64,000 nt of DNA from Chloracidobacterium sp. (GTDB lineage: Bacteria; Acidobacteriota; Blastocatellia; Pyrinomonadales; Pyrinomonadaceae). The notes under the pieces were generated by a model. The model ran no database searches, was not told the DNA's origin, and worked only from the letters and a program-made list of their open reading frames with translations. The first letter of the stretch is position 1; the number at the start of each line of letters is the position of its first letter. This document shows, piece by piece, positions 45,748 through 54,153 of the stretch. The DNA lies in NCBI GenBank assembly GCA_016706275.1, contig JADJJY010000003.1:62001-126000 (forward strand), written 5' to 3'. The position numbers and the translations under genes are program-made.

Positions 45748-45771
45748 AGTGATATTATATGCAATATCACT
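45748..45771. promoter_or_regulatory. Perfect palindrome overlapping the -10 of the HicA/HicB-like operon
   Basis: AGTGATATT / AATATCACT (9-bp perfect arms, 6-bp spacer) directly abuts the ATG at 45747. On the minus strand the spacer region contains TATAAT (45754-45759). This is the classic place for autorepression by an RHH antitoxin. The -10 ends 6 bases before the ATG, so the transcript is probably leaderless. Confidence 0.7.
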
Positions 45772-45815
45772 TTACGAGTTTAATGCATCCAAAAACGAAT
45801 TGCAAGAATAATTTT

Positions 45816-46025
45816 TTATTTTTGCCACCGAGCATCGGCGGCTTTTTTAGCAATTGCAGATCGCTCATCAGACGAGAGTTTAGCGGCTCTCGCCTTTCCA
45901 CCTTTAAGACCGCCAAGCTGTCCGGCTTTGGCCCTCGGTGACATTTCCGGCTCGGTAGCATCGCCGGTGGTTAGGTCAACGATCATCTTGGCTAGTTGGT
46001 TTGCGTCTCGTGGTCTAGTAGGCAT
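45816..46025 (-). CDS. Small basic protein with KGGKARA motif
   Basis: 69 residues from the ATG at 46025 (another in-frame ATG is at 46037, within a direct repeat). The C-terminal half has AGQLGGLKGGKARAAKLSSD and ERSAIAKKAADARW. This Lys/Ala/Gly-rich pattern recurs in many small bacterial proteins that may bind DNA, but the function is unknown. Confidence 0.65.
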   Translation of the reverse strand: MPTRPRDANQLAKMIVDLTTGDATEPEMSPRAKAGQLGGLKGGKARAAKLSSDERSAIAKKAADARWQK

Positions 46026-46062
46026 TTGCTCAAGCATACAATATTTTGCTCAAGCATACAAT
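46025..46062. repeat. 18-bp direct repeat, two copies, in a divergent promoter region
   Basis: TTTGCTCAAGCATACAAT occurs at 46025-46042 and 46045-46062 (period 20). It lies between divergent small genes, at two helical turns, which suits tandem binding of a regulator. Confidence 0.65.
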
Positions 46063-46106
46063 CTGAATTTACTTGAGAGCGTTTTGGTGGTATTTTTAAC
46101 GGCACA

Positions 46107-46562
46107 ATGACACGTTATCAATCTATCGGCTTGGGTATGGTTATCGCTTGCCTGATTTTCGGCACGATCTGGGCAGTTCTTGGCAATCCTTTTTTGTTAC
46201 CCGAAAAGTGGAAATTAGCCCCCGTCCGAGTCTCACAAGCTAATCGCAGATATTGGGTTGCTGAATGTCCTAGATATAGCCAACTAAAAGCCGGTAAATA
46301 TTTTGAACTACCAACGGCCCAAGAAGCTACATTGTCCGGCTATCGCCCAGCTTTGGGTGACTGCCCTAAAGACGCACAAGCACAACGGATCGAATTGGAA
46401 ATTCGGTTGTTCGGTAAGATGGCTCCGAATAGCACAACTTTGGAAAGATTTCGACAGAATCAAAGCCAAAAGGCGATGGAAGATAAACAAGACGAGATAC
46501 AAGACCAACAAGACGAATTGCGGCAAAAATTAGATGAAATAGAAAACGAACGCAACTACTAA
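46107..46562 (+). CDS. Membrane-anchored coiled-coil protein of the element
   Basis: 151 residues. A membrane segment near the N-terminus (LGMVIACLIFGTIWAVLGNP) is followed by a soluble middle (RRYWVAECPRYSQLKAGKYF) and a C-terminal Gln/Glu/Lys coiled coil (MEDKQDEIQDQQDELRQKLD). The family is not recognised. It is followed 30-66 bases later by another small membrane protein. Confidence 0.6.
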   Translation: MTRYQSIGLGMVIACLIFGTIWAVLGNPFLLPEKWKLAPVRVSQANRRYWVAECPRYSQLKAGKYFELPTAQEATLSGYRPALGDCPKDAQAQRIELEIRLFGKMAPNSTTLERFRQNQSQKAMEDKQDEIQDQQDELRQKLDEIENERNY

Positions 46563-46628
46563 CTACATCCTAATTTAACAGGCCAGTGGTCATTGAACCC
46601 CAAATCATTTGATGATATTTTTAGCGGC

Positions 46629-46817
46629 ATGGCAAAACGAAAGGATATTTGGGTAATGATCGGATTTATAATTGTTTTCTTTCTGCTTTTCAGCAGCCCT
46701 CGTTTCCGTCCTTTATCCTATTTCCTGCTCGGAGCCGGAGCGATTGGCGCGATCATCGCATTAGGCGGCTATGGCATCGTGAAACTCACGCAACGAAATA
46801 AAGACAATTCAAACTGA
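46629..46817 (+). CDS. Small membrane protein of the element
   Basis: 62 residues from the ATG at 46629 (an in-frame TTG at 46593 would add 12). Two membrane helices (IWVMIGFIIVFFLLFSS and LSYFLLGAGAIGAIIALGGY) and a basic tail. No family is recognised. Confidence 0.5.
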   Translation: MAKRKDIWVMIGFIIVFFLLFSSPRFRPLSYFLLGAGAIGAIIALGGYGIVKLTQRNKDNSN

Positions 46818-46841
46818 CCCACTACCCTCGATACGTTTTCA

Positions 46842-46869
46842 TTGACAAACGCCGTATTTGGTGTATTCT
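46842..46869 (+). promoter_or_regulatory. Sigma-70-type promoter for the DUF932 operon
   Basis: TTGACA (46842-46847) and TATTCT (46864-46869) with 16-bp spacing. It reads toward the DUF932 / HD / phosphatase-ParB genes. Confidence 0.65.
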
Positions 46870-46874
46870 GAAAT

Positions 46875-46973
46875 ATGAGACGCCTGATGATGAGACTGAC
46901 TTGGTTTGCACCAAGTATTGTCGTAAGCATCGGGCTTTTTTGCGCGCCTCCCCTTACCTGCGTGCAGGACTAA
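46875..46973 (+). CDS. Possible 32-residue leader peptide
   Basis: ATG five bases after the -10 box and stop TAA at 46971-46973. The sequence has an arginine-rich start (MRRLMMRLTWF) and a hydrophobic stretch (APSIVVSIGLFCAPPL). It could be a leaderless small peptide, a leader affecting the DUF932 gene 28 bases later, or chance. Weak evidence. Confidence 0.25.
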   Translation: MRRLMMRLTWFAPSIVVSIGLFCAPPLTCVQD

Positions 46974-47001
46974 ATTTCAAAATAGAAAGGAGAACAAATA
47001 A

Positions 47002-48012
47002 ATGGCACATGAACTTTTCATGGAGAAGGGACGCGCATCGATGATGTACACCGGCGAGGTCCCATGGCACGGACTTGGAACTCGGCTCGATCGACCGGCG
47101 ACCGCTGCTGAGGCAATAAAGGAAGCGAACTTGGATTGGCGAGTCACGAAACTGCCCTTGTTCGGAACAAATGGAGTCTTAGGTGTTCAGGTCAAAGGCA
47201 AATATGCGGTGGTCCGCGAAGATCAAATTGGACAACAAGACGCGGCCGCGCTGGGTATTGTTAGTGATGGCTATACCCTTCTTCAAAACGAAGACGCATT
47301 TTCGTTCTTTGATCTTATGGTCAAGGACAAGGAGGCTCGTATCTACCACACCGCCGGTGCCCTGGGCAATGGTGAGCGGATCTGGATACTGGCCAAACTT
47401 CCCGGTTACCTGCGGGTAGCAGGCGACGATATTGCGAACAAGTTCCTATTACTCAGTAACAGCCACGATGGTTCGTCCTCGGTCCGCCTTATGGTCACGC
47501 CCATCCGGGTGGTTTGCAACAATACGCTAAACATTGCTCTTGAAGACAAGGGCGGAGCAGTCATACACCATACGAAACAGCTATTCGATAACCTCCAGAA
47601 AGCCGGCGACATGCTTGCTTCTATGAACGCCCGTTTCACCGATGTGGAAACGACATACAGAGAAATGGCGAGCGTGCAAATGAACACCGAACGTCTCAAC
47701 GTGTATTTGTCGAAGGTTTTTCCTGAAAAGAGCAAGACTAAACACGACAACGAAAACTCCAAGGTGCTCAGAGATCGAAAGCTGGCAGAACATTTGTTTG
47801 CCGAGGGAAAAGGAAACAATATGCCCGGCGTCAAAGGAACACTTTGGGCTGCATATAACGGTGTGACTGAACTTGTAGACTATGGAGTTCCGAAGGCAGC
47901 TATAAACCTGAGTGGCTCGCGCAGGCTCAATTCTATCTGGTTCGGAGAAGGAGCCAGCATCAAGTCACGAGCGTATAAGATTGCGTTAGAAAGGAAGTCG
48001 TGGTTGAACTAG
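47002..48012 (+). CDS. DUF932 phage/plasmid-like protein
   Basis: 336 residues with AAAGGAG (46986-46992) 9 bases before the ATG. Conserved blocks include SMMYTGEVPWHGLGTRLDRP, LPLFGTNGVLGVQVKGKYAV, GIVSDGYTLLQNEDAFSFFD and SHDGSSSVRLMVTPIRVVCN. The family is widespread on phages and plasmids (TIGR03299-type), with no settled function. First gene of a three-gene operon; the HD gene begins 20 bases after its stop. Confidence 0.88.
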   Translation: MAHELFMEKGRASMMYTGEVPWHGLGTRLDRPATAAEAIKEANLDWRVTKLPLFGTNGVLGVQVKGKYAVVREDQIGQQDAAALGIVSDGYTLLQNEDAFSFFDLMVKDKEARIYHTAGALGNGERIWILAKLPGYLRVAGDDIANKFLLLSNSHDGSSSVRLMVTPIRVVCNNTLNIALEDKGGAVIHHTKQLFDNLQKAGDMLASMNARFTDVETTYREMASVQMNTERLNVYLSKVFPEKSKTKHDNENSKVLRDRKLAEHLFAEGKGNNMPGVKGTLWAAYNGVTELVDYGVPKAAINLSGSRRLNSIWFGEGASIKSRAYKIALERKSWLN

Positions 48013-48032
48013 GGCCGAGGGAAGATAAAAAA

Positions 48033-48584
48033 ATGAAAAAATCTATTCAAACAGGTACAGATGTGCATCCGCCGTTGCGGGTACAAGGCATTGAGTTGAA
48101 GGACAGATGTCAACATAATGGTGCGGCGACAATAGAAGACGCTATCACCATCGCGGCCCAAGTTCACAAGGGCCAAACGGACAAAGCCGGTGCTACATAC
48201 ATCTTGCATCCTCTAAGAATAATGATGAGGATGACGTCGGACGCAGCTAGGATAACCGCTGTGCTTCATGATGTCGTGGAAGACAGCAGAGACAACCCAC
48301 CTGAAACCAAATGGACGCTCGACCGCCTTCGAGAAAATGGCTTTACCGAAGAGGTTGTCGCTGCCGTCGACGGGGTGACCGACCGTAAAGCAGAAGGCGA
48401 AGACTACGATGCGTTTATTGATCGGGCGGGTGCAAACCCGATCTCGCGTCAAGTGAAGATCGCCGACCTCGAAGACAACATGAATATGCTTCGGGTAGCT
48501 GAGATCCGTCCCAAAGATCTGGAGCGATTGGAAAAATATCACCGTTCGTGGAAAAAACTGACCGCGAACACTAACAATAATTGA
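48033..48584 (+). CDS. HD-domain phosphohydrolase (RelA/SpoT-like)
   Basis: 183 residues from the ATG at 48033. HD signatures are AAQVHKGQTDKAGATYILHP and AVLHDVVEDS, then VKIADLEDNMNMLR. The layout matches the hydrolase half of RelA/SpoT or small alarmone hydrolases. No synthetase domain is present, so it could hydrolyse (p)ppGpp or another nucleotide. It lies between the DUF932 and histidine-phosphatase genes on the element. Confidence 0.83.
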   Translation: MKKSIQTGTDVHPPLRVQGIELKDRCQHNGAATIEDAITIAAQVHKGQTDKAGATYILHPLRIMMRMTSDAARITAVLHDVVEDSRDNPPETKWTLDRLRENGFTEEVVAAVDGVTDRKAEGEDYDAFIDRAGANPISRQVKIADLEDNMNMLRVAEIRPKDLERLEKYHRSWKKLTANTNNN

Positions 48585-48605
48585 GAGATAAAAAAGGAAT
48601 AAATT

Positions 48606-49808
48606 ATGGGAATGCCAAATGAATTAGTGATTGTCCGGCACGGACATTCGGAGGGGAACCTTGTACTTGGAGAATCAAAGAAAGGAGACCACAGTTTGCT
48701 GACCCCGGATGTTAGAGAAACTCCGGGGCATCGATGGCGACTAACGCCCAAGGGCCGCGAACAGGCCGCCGTCACAGGCAAATGGATCGCTGAGAATTTT
48801 CCGAACGGATTTGATCGATACTACGCATCACCTTTCGTCCGAACACGGGAAACCGCCGCTCTGCTTGGCCTGACAAATGCGGAATGGCGACTCGATCAAA
48901 GACTTCGCGAACGGGATTGGGGCGAGATCAACTCGATGCCGACGACAGAACATGAATCGAGTTACCCGCAGAACGCCCTAATAAAGCGGATTGATGCCTT
49001 GTATTGGCGACCTCCAGCAGGTGAGTCTATCGCGGACGTTCGTCTCCGAGTGAGAAATTTTTTCGACCCCCTTCACCGTGAATGCGAAGGCCAGCGCGTA
49101 CTTGTTGTTACTCACGGCGAGTTTATGTCTGCGGCCCGCGCTGCCCTCGAATACATGAGCGACGAGCAATGGGTGTTATCTGACAACGACCCGGCCCACA
49201 AGATCTTCAACACGCATGTCTATCAATACTCGCGGCTCGATCCGCATTCTGGTGAATCAACCAAATATTTAAGCTGGCGACAAAGTGTTTGTCCACACCG
49301 AGAGAATACGGATACCGGGTGGACACGGATTCAAAGGAACAGATTTTCTAACGAGGAGCTTTTGGAGCAGGTGAGTCAGATAGGATCGATAATAGAAACC
49401 CCGGCACCACCACCAGAGGAACCAGATTTAGAATTTGTTCGTCTCCCGGAGGAGCCTTGGACGACCTACTTCGAAGCATTTCCAGAAGACGCCATGTCGG
49501 ACGAATACAGATTAGTGCCCGTCGACAAACTAATACTGATGAAAGGTGCCGAAAATAACTCTCGAGTTGGGAACAGTTTGAGCCCAGTCGAACGTGCCCA
49601 TCGGTTTATGGCAGATTTGGCAAACGGAGTGCCCGGAGCCGGAAAAAGGGTCCCGATTTCGGTCCGATCTAATGCCGACGGCACCTATTCGGTGCTCGAT
49701 GGCAACGCCACAACAGCGGTCGCCAAAATGCAGGGATGGAAGCAGATGCCGGTTCACATCATTGAGGATCAAAATACCACCGCGACTTCTGATCTCAAAG
49801 ACAGATAA
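48606..49808 (+). CDS. Histidine phosphatase fused to a ParB-like domain
   Basis: 400 residues. The N-terminal phosphoglycerate-mutase-like domain has VIVRHGHSEGN (phosphoacceptor His), YYASPFVRTRETAALLG and VVTHGEFMSAARAAL. The C-terminal part (~305-395) resembles the ParB/Srx nuclease fold: EYRLVPVDKLILMKG, KRVPISVRSNADGTYSVLDG, NATTAVAKMQGWKQMPVHII. Such ParB-fold enzymes use ATP or other phosphates. The pairing with an HD hydrolase suggests nucleotide or phosphate chemistry in an element-borne pathway. Substrate unknown. Confidence 0.82.
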   Translation: MGMPNELVIVRHGHSEGNLVLGESKKGDHSLLTPDVRETPGHRWRLTPKGREQAAVTGKWIAENFPNGFDRYYASPFVRTRETAALLGLTNAEWRLDQRLRERDWGEINSMPTTEHESSYPQNALIKRIDALYWRPPAGESIADVRLRVRNFFDPLHRECEGQRVLVVTHGEFMSAARAALEYMSDEQWVLSDNDPAHKIFNTHVYQYSRLDPHSGESTKYLSWRQSVCPHRENTDTGWTRIQRNRFSNEELLEQVSQIGSIIETPAPPPEEPDLEFVRLPEEPWTTYFEAFPEDAMSDEYRLVPVDKLILMKGAENNSRVGNSLSPVERAHRFMADLANGVPGAGKRVPISVRSNADGTYSVLDGNATTAVAKMQGWKQMPVHIIEDQNTTATSDLKDR

Positions 49809-49831
49809 TGACTTCATGGATTTGATGAGAC

Positions 49832-50419
49832 TCAGAACGCTGCTGGATTTATGCCCAAGCGGCCGGCGAGCTGTTCAGGCTCGACCGGCGTCTTCGCTCC
49901 GTTCGCGAACCGCACTAGCCACTTCCATTTATCCTCAAAGGTTTGGACCAGCTCAGGATGATCCCGCTCGAAGTCTTGGAACGCCAGAGCTACGCGATCG
50001 AGGACGGACAGTGACGCCTTAATCTGCTCTCCATACCCGCGGGTGCGCCCTCGGGTTCTAAGAATTAGCTCAATTGCCCGCATGTCGCCCTGATACACGC
50101 GCTCCATCAATTTTCCCTCAGCAATATCCAACTGCTTTTCTTTCGGCCTAAGTTCAGTCAGACGCTTTTGGAATTTTAGATTGACTCGGGACCCACTCGC
50201 CACCCACCGATAATAGGTACGCCGATCGATACCGGCGTATTCACAACTAGCCGAAATATTGCCGAATGATTTCTCAAAGGCATATAGAAATTGCTGCCGC
50301 GTATCAGAAGATTTAGCATTGTGACCACCTCGACGCTTACGCGGGGATAATTGTGGCATCGATGACATTTTTGTAACAGCTCGACGGCGTTTTGTCTCGT
50401 CCGATCGGTTTCCCTCCAT
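49832..50419 (-). CDS. Terminase small subunit-like / phBC6A51-type helix-turn-helix protein
   Basis: 195 residues from the ATG at 50419, chosen because GAGGAGG lies 12 bases upstream; the frame also allows starts up to 50512. The HTH region (FLYAFEKSFGNISASCEYAG, IDRRTYYRWVASGS) followed by DIAEGKLMERVYQGDMRAIE and LILRTRGRTRGYGEQI resembles phage small-terminase/phBC6A51 proteins. In satellites such a protein can redirect helper packaging. That role is inferred. It sits last in the replication operon. Confidence 0.68.
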   Translation of the reverse strand: MEGNRSDETKRRRAVTKMSSMPQLSPRKRRGGHNAKSSDTRQQFLYAFEKSFGNISASCEYAGIDRRTYYRWVASGSRVNLKFQKRLTELRPKEKQLDIAEGKLMERVYQGDMRAIELILRTRGRTRGYGEQIKASLSVLDRVALAFQDFERDHPELVQTFEDKWKWLVRFANGAKTPVEPEQLAGRLGINPAAF

Positions 50420-50586
50420 GATGTTTGCTAACCTCCTCGTAATTATTTTGCATATATCCATCAAAGAACTGCCATTACTGACACAAGTCGGATTTATCAC
50501 GATTTCAGACATTTCTGGCAGTTTTGGCAGTTGATTTGCTCTATCCCTGATAAACTTTTCATTGCCTAGAGCCTAGCAAAAATCCC

Positions 50587-52155
50587 TCATCCTATCTCCC
50601 TACGAAGGTTGCGATTTACCAAGAACACATTTTTGGGCTTGCCTCCCGTATTTAACGCGACCTCGTGTAGATAATCGTGAAGTACCAGCATCTCAAGCCC
50701 TGCCTTAACGACCGCGGGCTCAGTAAGTCGGCTCCACTTATTCCGGTATATGTCGCGGGCTGTGATCTCATCGCCGAGTTCTCCTGATTGAATCTTCCTT
50801 AATATCTCCCGGGCGGTATTCAGACCTATCTGCGTCGTCATGTCATATAGCCTCTCGGCGTGAGCCTGAAATAAGCTGCACCAGGCAGCCGCAAGCTCCG
50901 CGTTCCCTAGGCTTATACCACGTCCAACATTCTTATTCGCCGCATGATCGATAAGGTGAAATATCAGTGCGAGGGCTGGCATGAATCCGCGATATTTTGC
51001 CATGTGACCTCGTAGAGATGAACTGCCATAACTGTCATTACGCAGGGATTGCTCAAGTTGAATTAGCCAGCGTTGAAAGAAATTCTGTGCCTCTGGATCG
51101 AAGCGGACGAACCGATAGCCGCCGACATCAACGGCAAGTTGATCGAAAGGGGCAAGATCGAGGTTGTACAGGCCCTCGAATACTTGTCTGGCTTCATCTA
51201 CTCCTTGGGGCTCGCGGTCTATATATTCGTATTCCTGGGGGACATCCGGGCAGACCGTCGCCTGGAATCGCTGAATAAAGCCGTCCTCGACGCTCTTAGA
51301 GCCATTCGCTTTGAAAAGCGGGGCAATGATCGAAGGCTGAATTGTCCCAAAAATCGAAAGAGTTAGGTGTTTGATGTGCAGAGATCCACGGGCTATGCGG
51401 TCAACGGTATAACTTCCCAGTCCGTCCCACGTTTCGAGATAAAAGGCTCGATCGCCCTCACGGCCTGGTTTATCCAATGTGTCGATAAATCCCGAAAGCT
51501 CGTCTCTCAGGTTGAGTAGTCCGCGCGGATTGTCGTTCAGTAACTCGCCGAGTTTCTCGACGGTAGCGTCCGATGTAATAAGACGTTTAGGTTTAGGGAG
51601 GGGCGTCTCTTCGAGCTTGCGGAATCGCTCGCGCAGTATGTCGTAATCGACGACATCACCTATGGCGTCCTCACTTGGGGTTCTTTTGCTTTTTGCCCTG
51701 CATGATTCCTCTAACTGGCGTCGAATAGACTTCTTTTCTGCTTCGCAAGATTCACTCTCGAAAACGCGATCAGCTTTGAGCGCATCAAATGCAGCGGATT
51801 CTCGTCGTTCTATTTCTTTTGAAAATCGCATTGCTTCTGCCACTGCTGGTGATTTCATTGCGCCAGGGTCACCGACGATTGCACCCCAAATATTTGAAAC
51901 CACGATCCAGTTGTCGAGTGTCTTTGGCTTTACAACCACTGCATTTCCGATAACGGCTCCGGCCGCTACAAGAGCGGCCACCGCCGGATACTCGATCGGG
52001 CATTGCATTCGCTCGGCAATATCGGTAACAAATAGCCGAAGTGGCTCCGGGATCATCTGGGGATCGAGGATAGGTACAGGTCTCAACCCATTAGGCAACT
52101 CCTTTGGCTCGACCTCCGCGAAATTGAGCCGATCCTCTATTTCGGCGGCCGTCAT
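50587..52155 (-). CDS. DUF3987 primase/helicase-like protein
   Basis: 522 residues. A predicted ATPase with the P-loop IVGDPGAMKSPAVAEAM (~90-106), a long charged insertion (~115-190), and typical DUF3987 blocks LISDATVEKLGELL-like SDATVEKLGELLNDNPRGLL, RDELSGFIDTLDKPGREGDR and SIFGTIQPSIIAPLF. These proteins act as primase-associated helicases on phages and plasmids. It follows the CHC2 zinc-finger gene by 51 bases and probably works with it in element replication. Confidence 0.87.
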   Translation of the reverse strand: MTAAEIEDRLNFAEVEPKELPNGLRPVPILDPQMIPEPLRLFVTDIAERMQCPIEYPAVAALVAAGAVIGNAVVVKPKTLDNWIVVSNIWGAIVGDPGAMKSPAVAEAMRFSKEIERRESAAFDALKADRVFESESCEAEKKSIRRQLEESCRAKSKRTPSEDAIGDVVDYDILRERFRKLEETPLPKPKRLITSDATVEKLGELLNDNPRGLLNLRDELSGFIDTLDKPGREGDRAFYLETWDGLGSYTVDRIARGSLHIKHLTLSIFGTIQPSIIAPLFKANGSKSVEDGFIQRFQATVCPDVPQEYEYIDREPQGVDEARQVFEGLYNLDLAPFDQLAVDVGGYRFVRFDPEAQNFFQRWLIQLEQSLRNDSYGSSSLRGHMAKYRGFMPALALIFHLIDHAANKNVGRGISLGNAELAAAWCSLFQAHAERLYDMTTQIGLNTAREILRKIQSGELGDEITARDIYRNKWSRLTEPAVVKAGLEMLVLHDYLHEVALNTGGKPKNVFLVNRNLRREIG

Positions 52156-52206
52156 CGGCCGACCACCGCGGTATTCTGGTGAGAATCCATTGAGATCGTT
52201 ATTTTC

Positions 52207-52413
52207 CTAGTAAAGATCAAATAAATTAAGACCTAGCGACGTTACGATCTCATTGGCGGTACAACCCGCAAAACAATGAACTAGGATCTTTCCGTCAGCA
52301 CTCTTCACCGATAACGACGGGGATTTGTCGTCGTGGGCCGGGCAGCGGGCCATGTACCCGCCGCGACTTTTCCGGGGCTTATCTAGCATTTCTATGAAGT
52401 CTTCAAACATCAT
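52207..52413 (-). CDS. CHC2-type primase zinc-finger protein
   Basis: 68 residues from the first of two adjacent ATGs (52413 and 52410), which overlap the upstream gene's 3' end and follow a GGAGGG. It has a DnaG-like zinc ribbon: YMARCPAHDDKSPSLSV and KILVHCFAGCTANEIV give C-x2-H and C-x2-C ligands. No catalytic TOPRIM domain is encoded; the DUF3987 gene next to it may supply the rest. Confidence 0.82.
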   Translation of the reverse strand: MMFEDFIEMLDKPRKSRGGYMARCPAHDDKSPSLSVKSADGKILVHCFAGCTANEIVTSLGLNLFDLY

Positions 52414-52651
52414 TTGCCGTCCCTCCCCTGAAGATCTGTTTTTCACGCAGGATGAATTCGACCCTTTGGAGGCATCGTTGGCAGAATCCATCGACCGCAA
52501 ACTTCATGTAATCAGAACGACATTTTGTACATTGTTTAGTGAGCCAACTTGGCCTATAATTAACCCTAGAAGACGCATTATCTGAACCCCCGTTCATGAT
52601 TGTTTTCGAGCCGGAGCGGTCGGACGCTCTGGCTTTATTGCTTTTATACAT
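52403..52651 (-). CDS. Small zinc-ribbon protein
   Basis: 82 residues. The central TKQCTKCRSDYMKFAVDGFC with QRCL gives two C-x2-C pairs. The gene overlaps the HTH gene at its start by 8 bases and the CHC2 gene at its end by 11 bases, consistent with a tight operon. No specific family is recognised. Confidence 0.65.
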   Translation of the reverse strand: MYKSNKARASDRSGSKTIMNGGSDNASSRVNYRPSWLTKQCTKCRSDYMKFAVDGFCQRCLQRVEFILREKQIFRGGTANDV

Positions 52652-52874
52652 CGTTGGCTACCTCCGCGGTATTTTGAGAACCACCAGTATCTAACCATCG
52701 CTCGACGATTTTCCGCGACCAGCGATATTGTCTTTGGCCCAATAATATAAACGGTATTTGCCCGGTTCTGGCTAGTTCGTAAACACGCTGTACATCGACG
52801 CGCAGTAACAGAGCGACCTCCTTGGCTACCAAAAGGTCTCTATCAGTCATTCCACTCATATATTCACACTCCAT
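52644..52874 (-). CDS. Helix-turn-helix (MerR/excisionase-like) protein
   Basis: 76 residues from the ATG at 52874; 52859 and 52850 are other in-frame starts. The DNA-binding region LLVAKEVALLLRVDVQRVYE and LARTGQIPFILLGQRQYRWS resembles the HTH of DNA-binding excisionase-type proteins. It is first in the replication operon and may regulate it. Confidence 0.75.
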   Translation of the reverse strand: MECEYMSGMTDRDLLVAKEVALLLRVDVQRVYELARTGQIPFILLGQRQYRWSRKIVERWLDTGGSQNTAEVANDV

Positions 52875-52994
52875 AAAAAAAGGATTTAGCGAGACTAATC
52901 TCAACTAAATCCAGCATTACGGATGCAAAGAAAAAGCGTCAAATTTGTGTTTTGTAGTTTGGAAATTAGCCCTGAATTTCCCAATTTTCAAATT

Positions 52995-53960
52995 CTACAT
53001 TTGAAAATTGGAACCCTTTCTTCCTTGGCGAAAATAGTTATCCAAGGTTCCGAATTTATATTCATCGGGGACTCCCAGAGTGATCAGCGCCTGGCGATAT
53101 TCAAAAAATCGCGGCTTGTCCTCGTCTTCAGTTATTTCTGACCGCTCATCATACTTTTTCCATCCCTTTACTGCTTCATTAAATAAATCTCGATCGACGT
53201 TCTCAAACCCCGGCCTACTCAGTAACCACTGAACGGTATCGCTTTCATATCCCTCCTCAATAAGGAATTTGCATGCGTGTTCCCAAATTGTTTTTCCATT
53301 CTTCATTGGAGTTTTGGTAACCATTTCATAAAAGGCGACCTTACTATCCTTACTCCAAGTGAATCCTTTACGTGGTCGCCAGCCGCCAGGTCCCAAACCA
53401 GACTCCTTTCTTCTCCGTTTTCCAGTCTCATTGCTAATAGTTTTGATCGATTCCTCGATCATCTCTTTTGATGCGAACAGTTGCGTTTCCATTTCACCTA
53501 TAGCAAGAGAAGCGGCGTCTTTTAATAGAAAGGGAATTTCTTCGTTGATTTTTCGCAAATAATTCACGAGGAATTGGGCACACGCATCCTCTATTACTAA
53601 TTTGTGATCGTCGGACGCATTACTCACCTCTTCAACAAGATCCCTGGGCTCCACCGAATCCCCTCCAAGCCGGTGTAGGAGAAGATTAAAATACGAGGTC
53701 GCGATTAACTGAACTGTGTCGAGTCTGATTTGGATATTTCCGTGGGCAGTCTCAACAGCAAAGTGAAAGCCGCCCTCCATGGTTTCCTTCACTTTCAATT
53801 CCATCTGGTCGGAAACGAGTTTTCCTTCCTGACGAAAGTACTTTGAATACACTGAATGCAGTACGCTTTCATATTCAGCGGTAAAAATCTCATGAAGACG
53901 AGAATCTTCGATCCCTTCGTCCGCCCGCTCCGGTTGCGTTCGTCTTTTTGTTTTAGCCAT
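52995..53960 (-). CDS. Unidentified protein of the element
   Basis: 321 residues, largely helical and charged. It starts MAKTKRRTQPERADEGIEDS, has LVEEVSNASDDHKLVIEDAC and FVLVNYLRK-like AQFLVNYLRKINEEIPFLLK, a basic Gly-rich stretch (GKRRRKESGLGPGGWRPRKG) and a C-terminal half with WEHACKFLIEEGYESDTVQW. No family is recognised. It is divergent from the truncated hsdM and upstream of the replication operon. Confidence 0.65.
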   Translation of the reverse strand: MAKTKRRTQPERADEGIEDSRLHEIFTAEYESVLHSVYSKYFRQEGKLVSDQMELKVKETMEGGFHFAVETAHGNIQIRLDTVQLIATSYFNLLLHRLGGDSVEPRDLVEEVSNASDDHKLVIEDACAQFLVNYLRKINEEIPFLLKDAASLAIGEMETQLFASKEMIEESIKTISNETGKRRRKESGLGPGGWRPRKGFTWSKDSKVAFYEMVTKTPMKNGKTIWEHACKFLIEEGYESDTVQWLLSRPGFENVDRDLFNEAVKGWKKYDERSEITEDEDKPRFFEYRQALITLGVPDEYKFGTLDNYFRQGRKGSNFQM

Positions 53961-54153
53961 AGAATTTCTCGTAAGAATGCTCGCTGATAAGTTCCGAAAT
54001 CGTTGTCAATTCAACATAGAATTCAAGCACGTACTTTTTGACAATATACCCAACTAAATTAAACTAATCCACATACGCTAAATCACAAATAAATTAGTTA
54101 TTCACGAAAGTTACCTTTAGGGATAGTTGCTCCGACAGTTTCCCAGCAAAACA

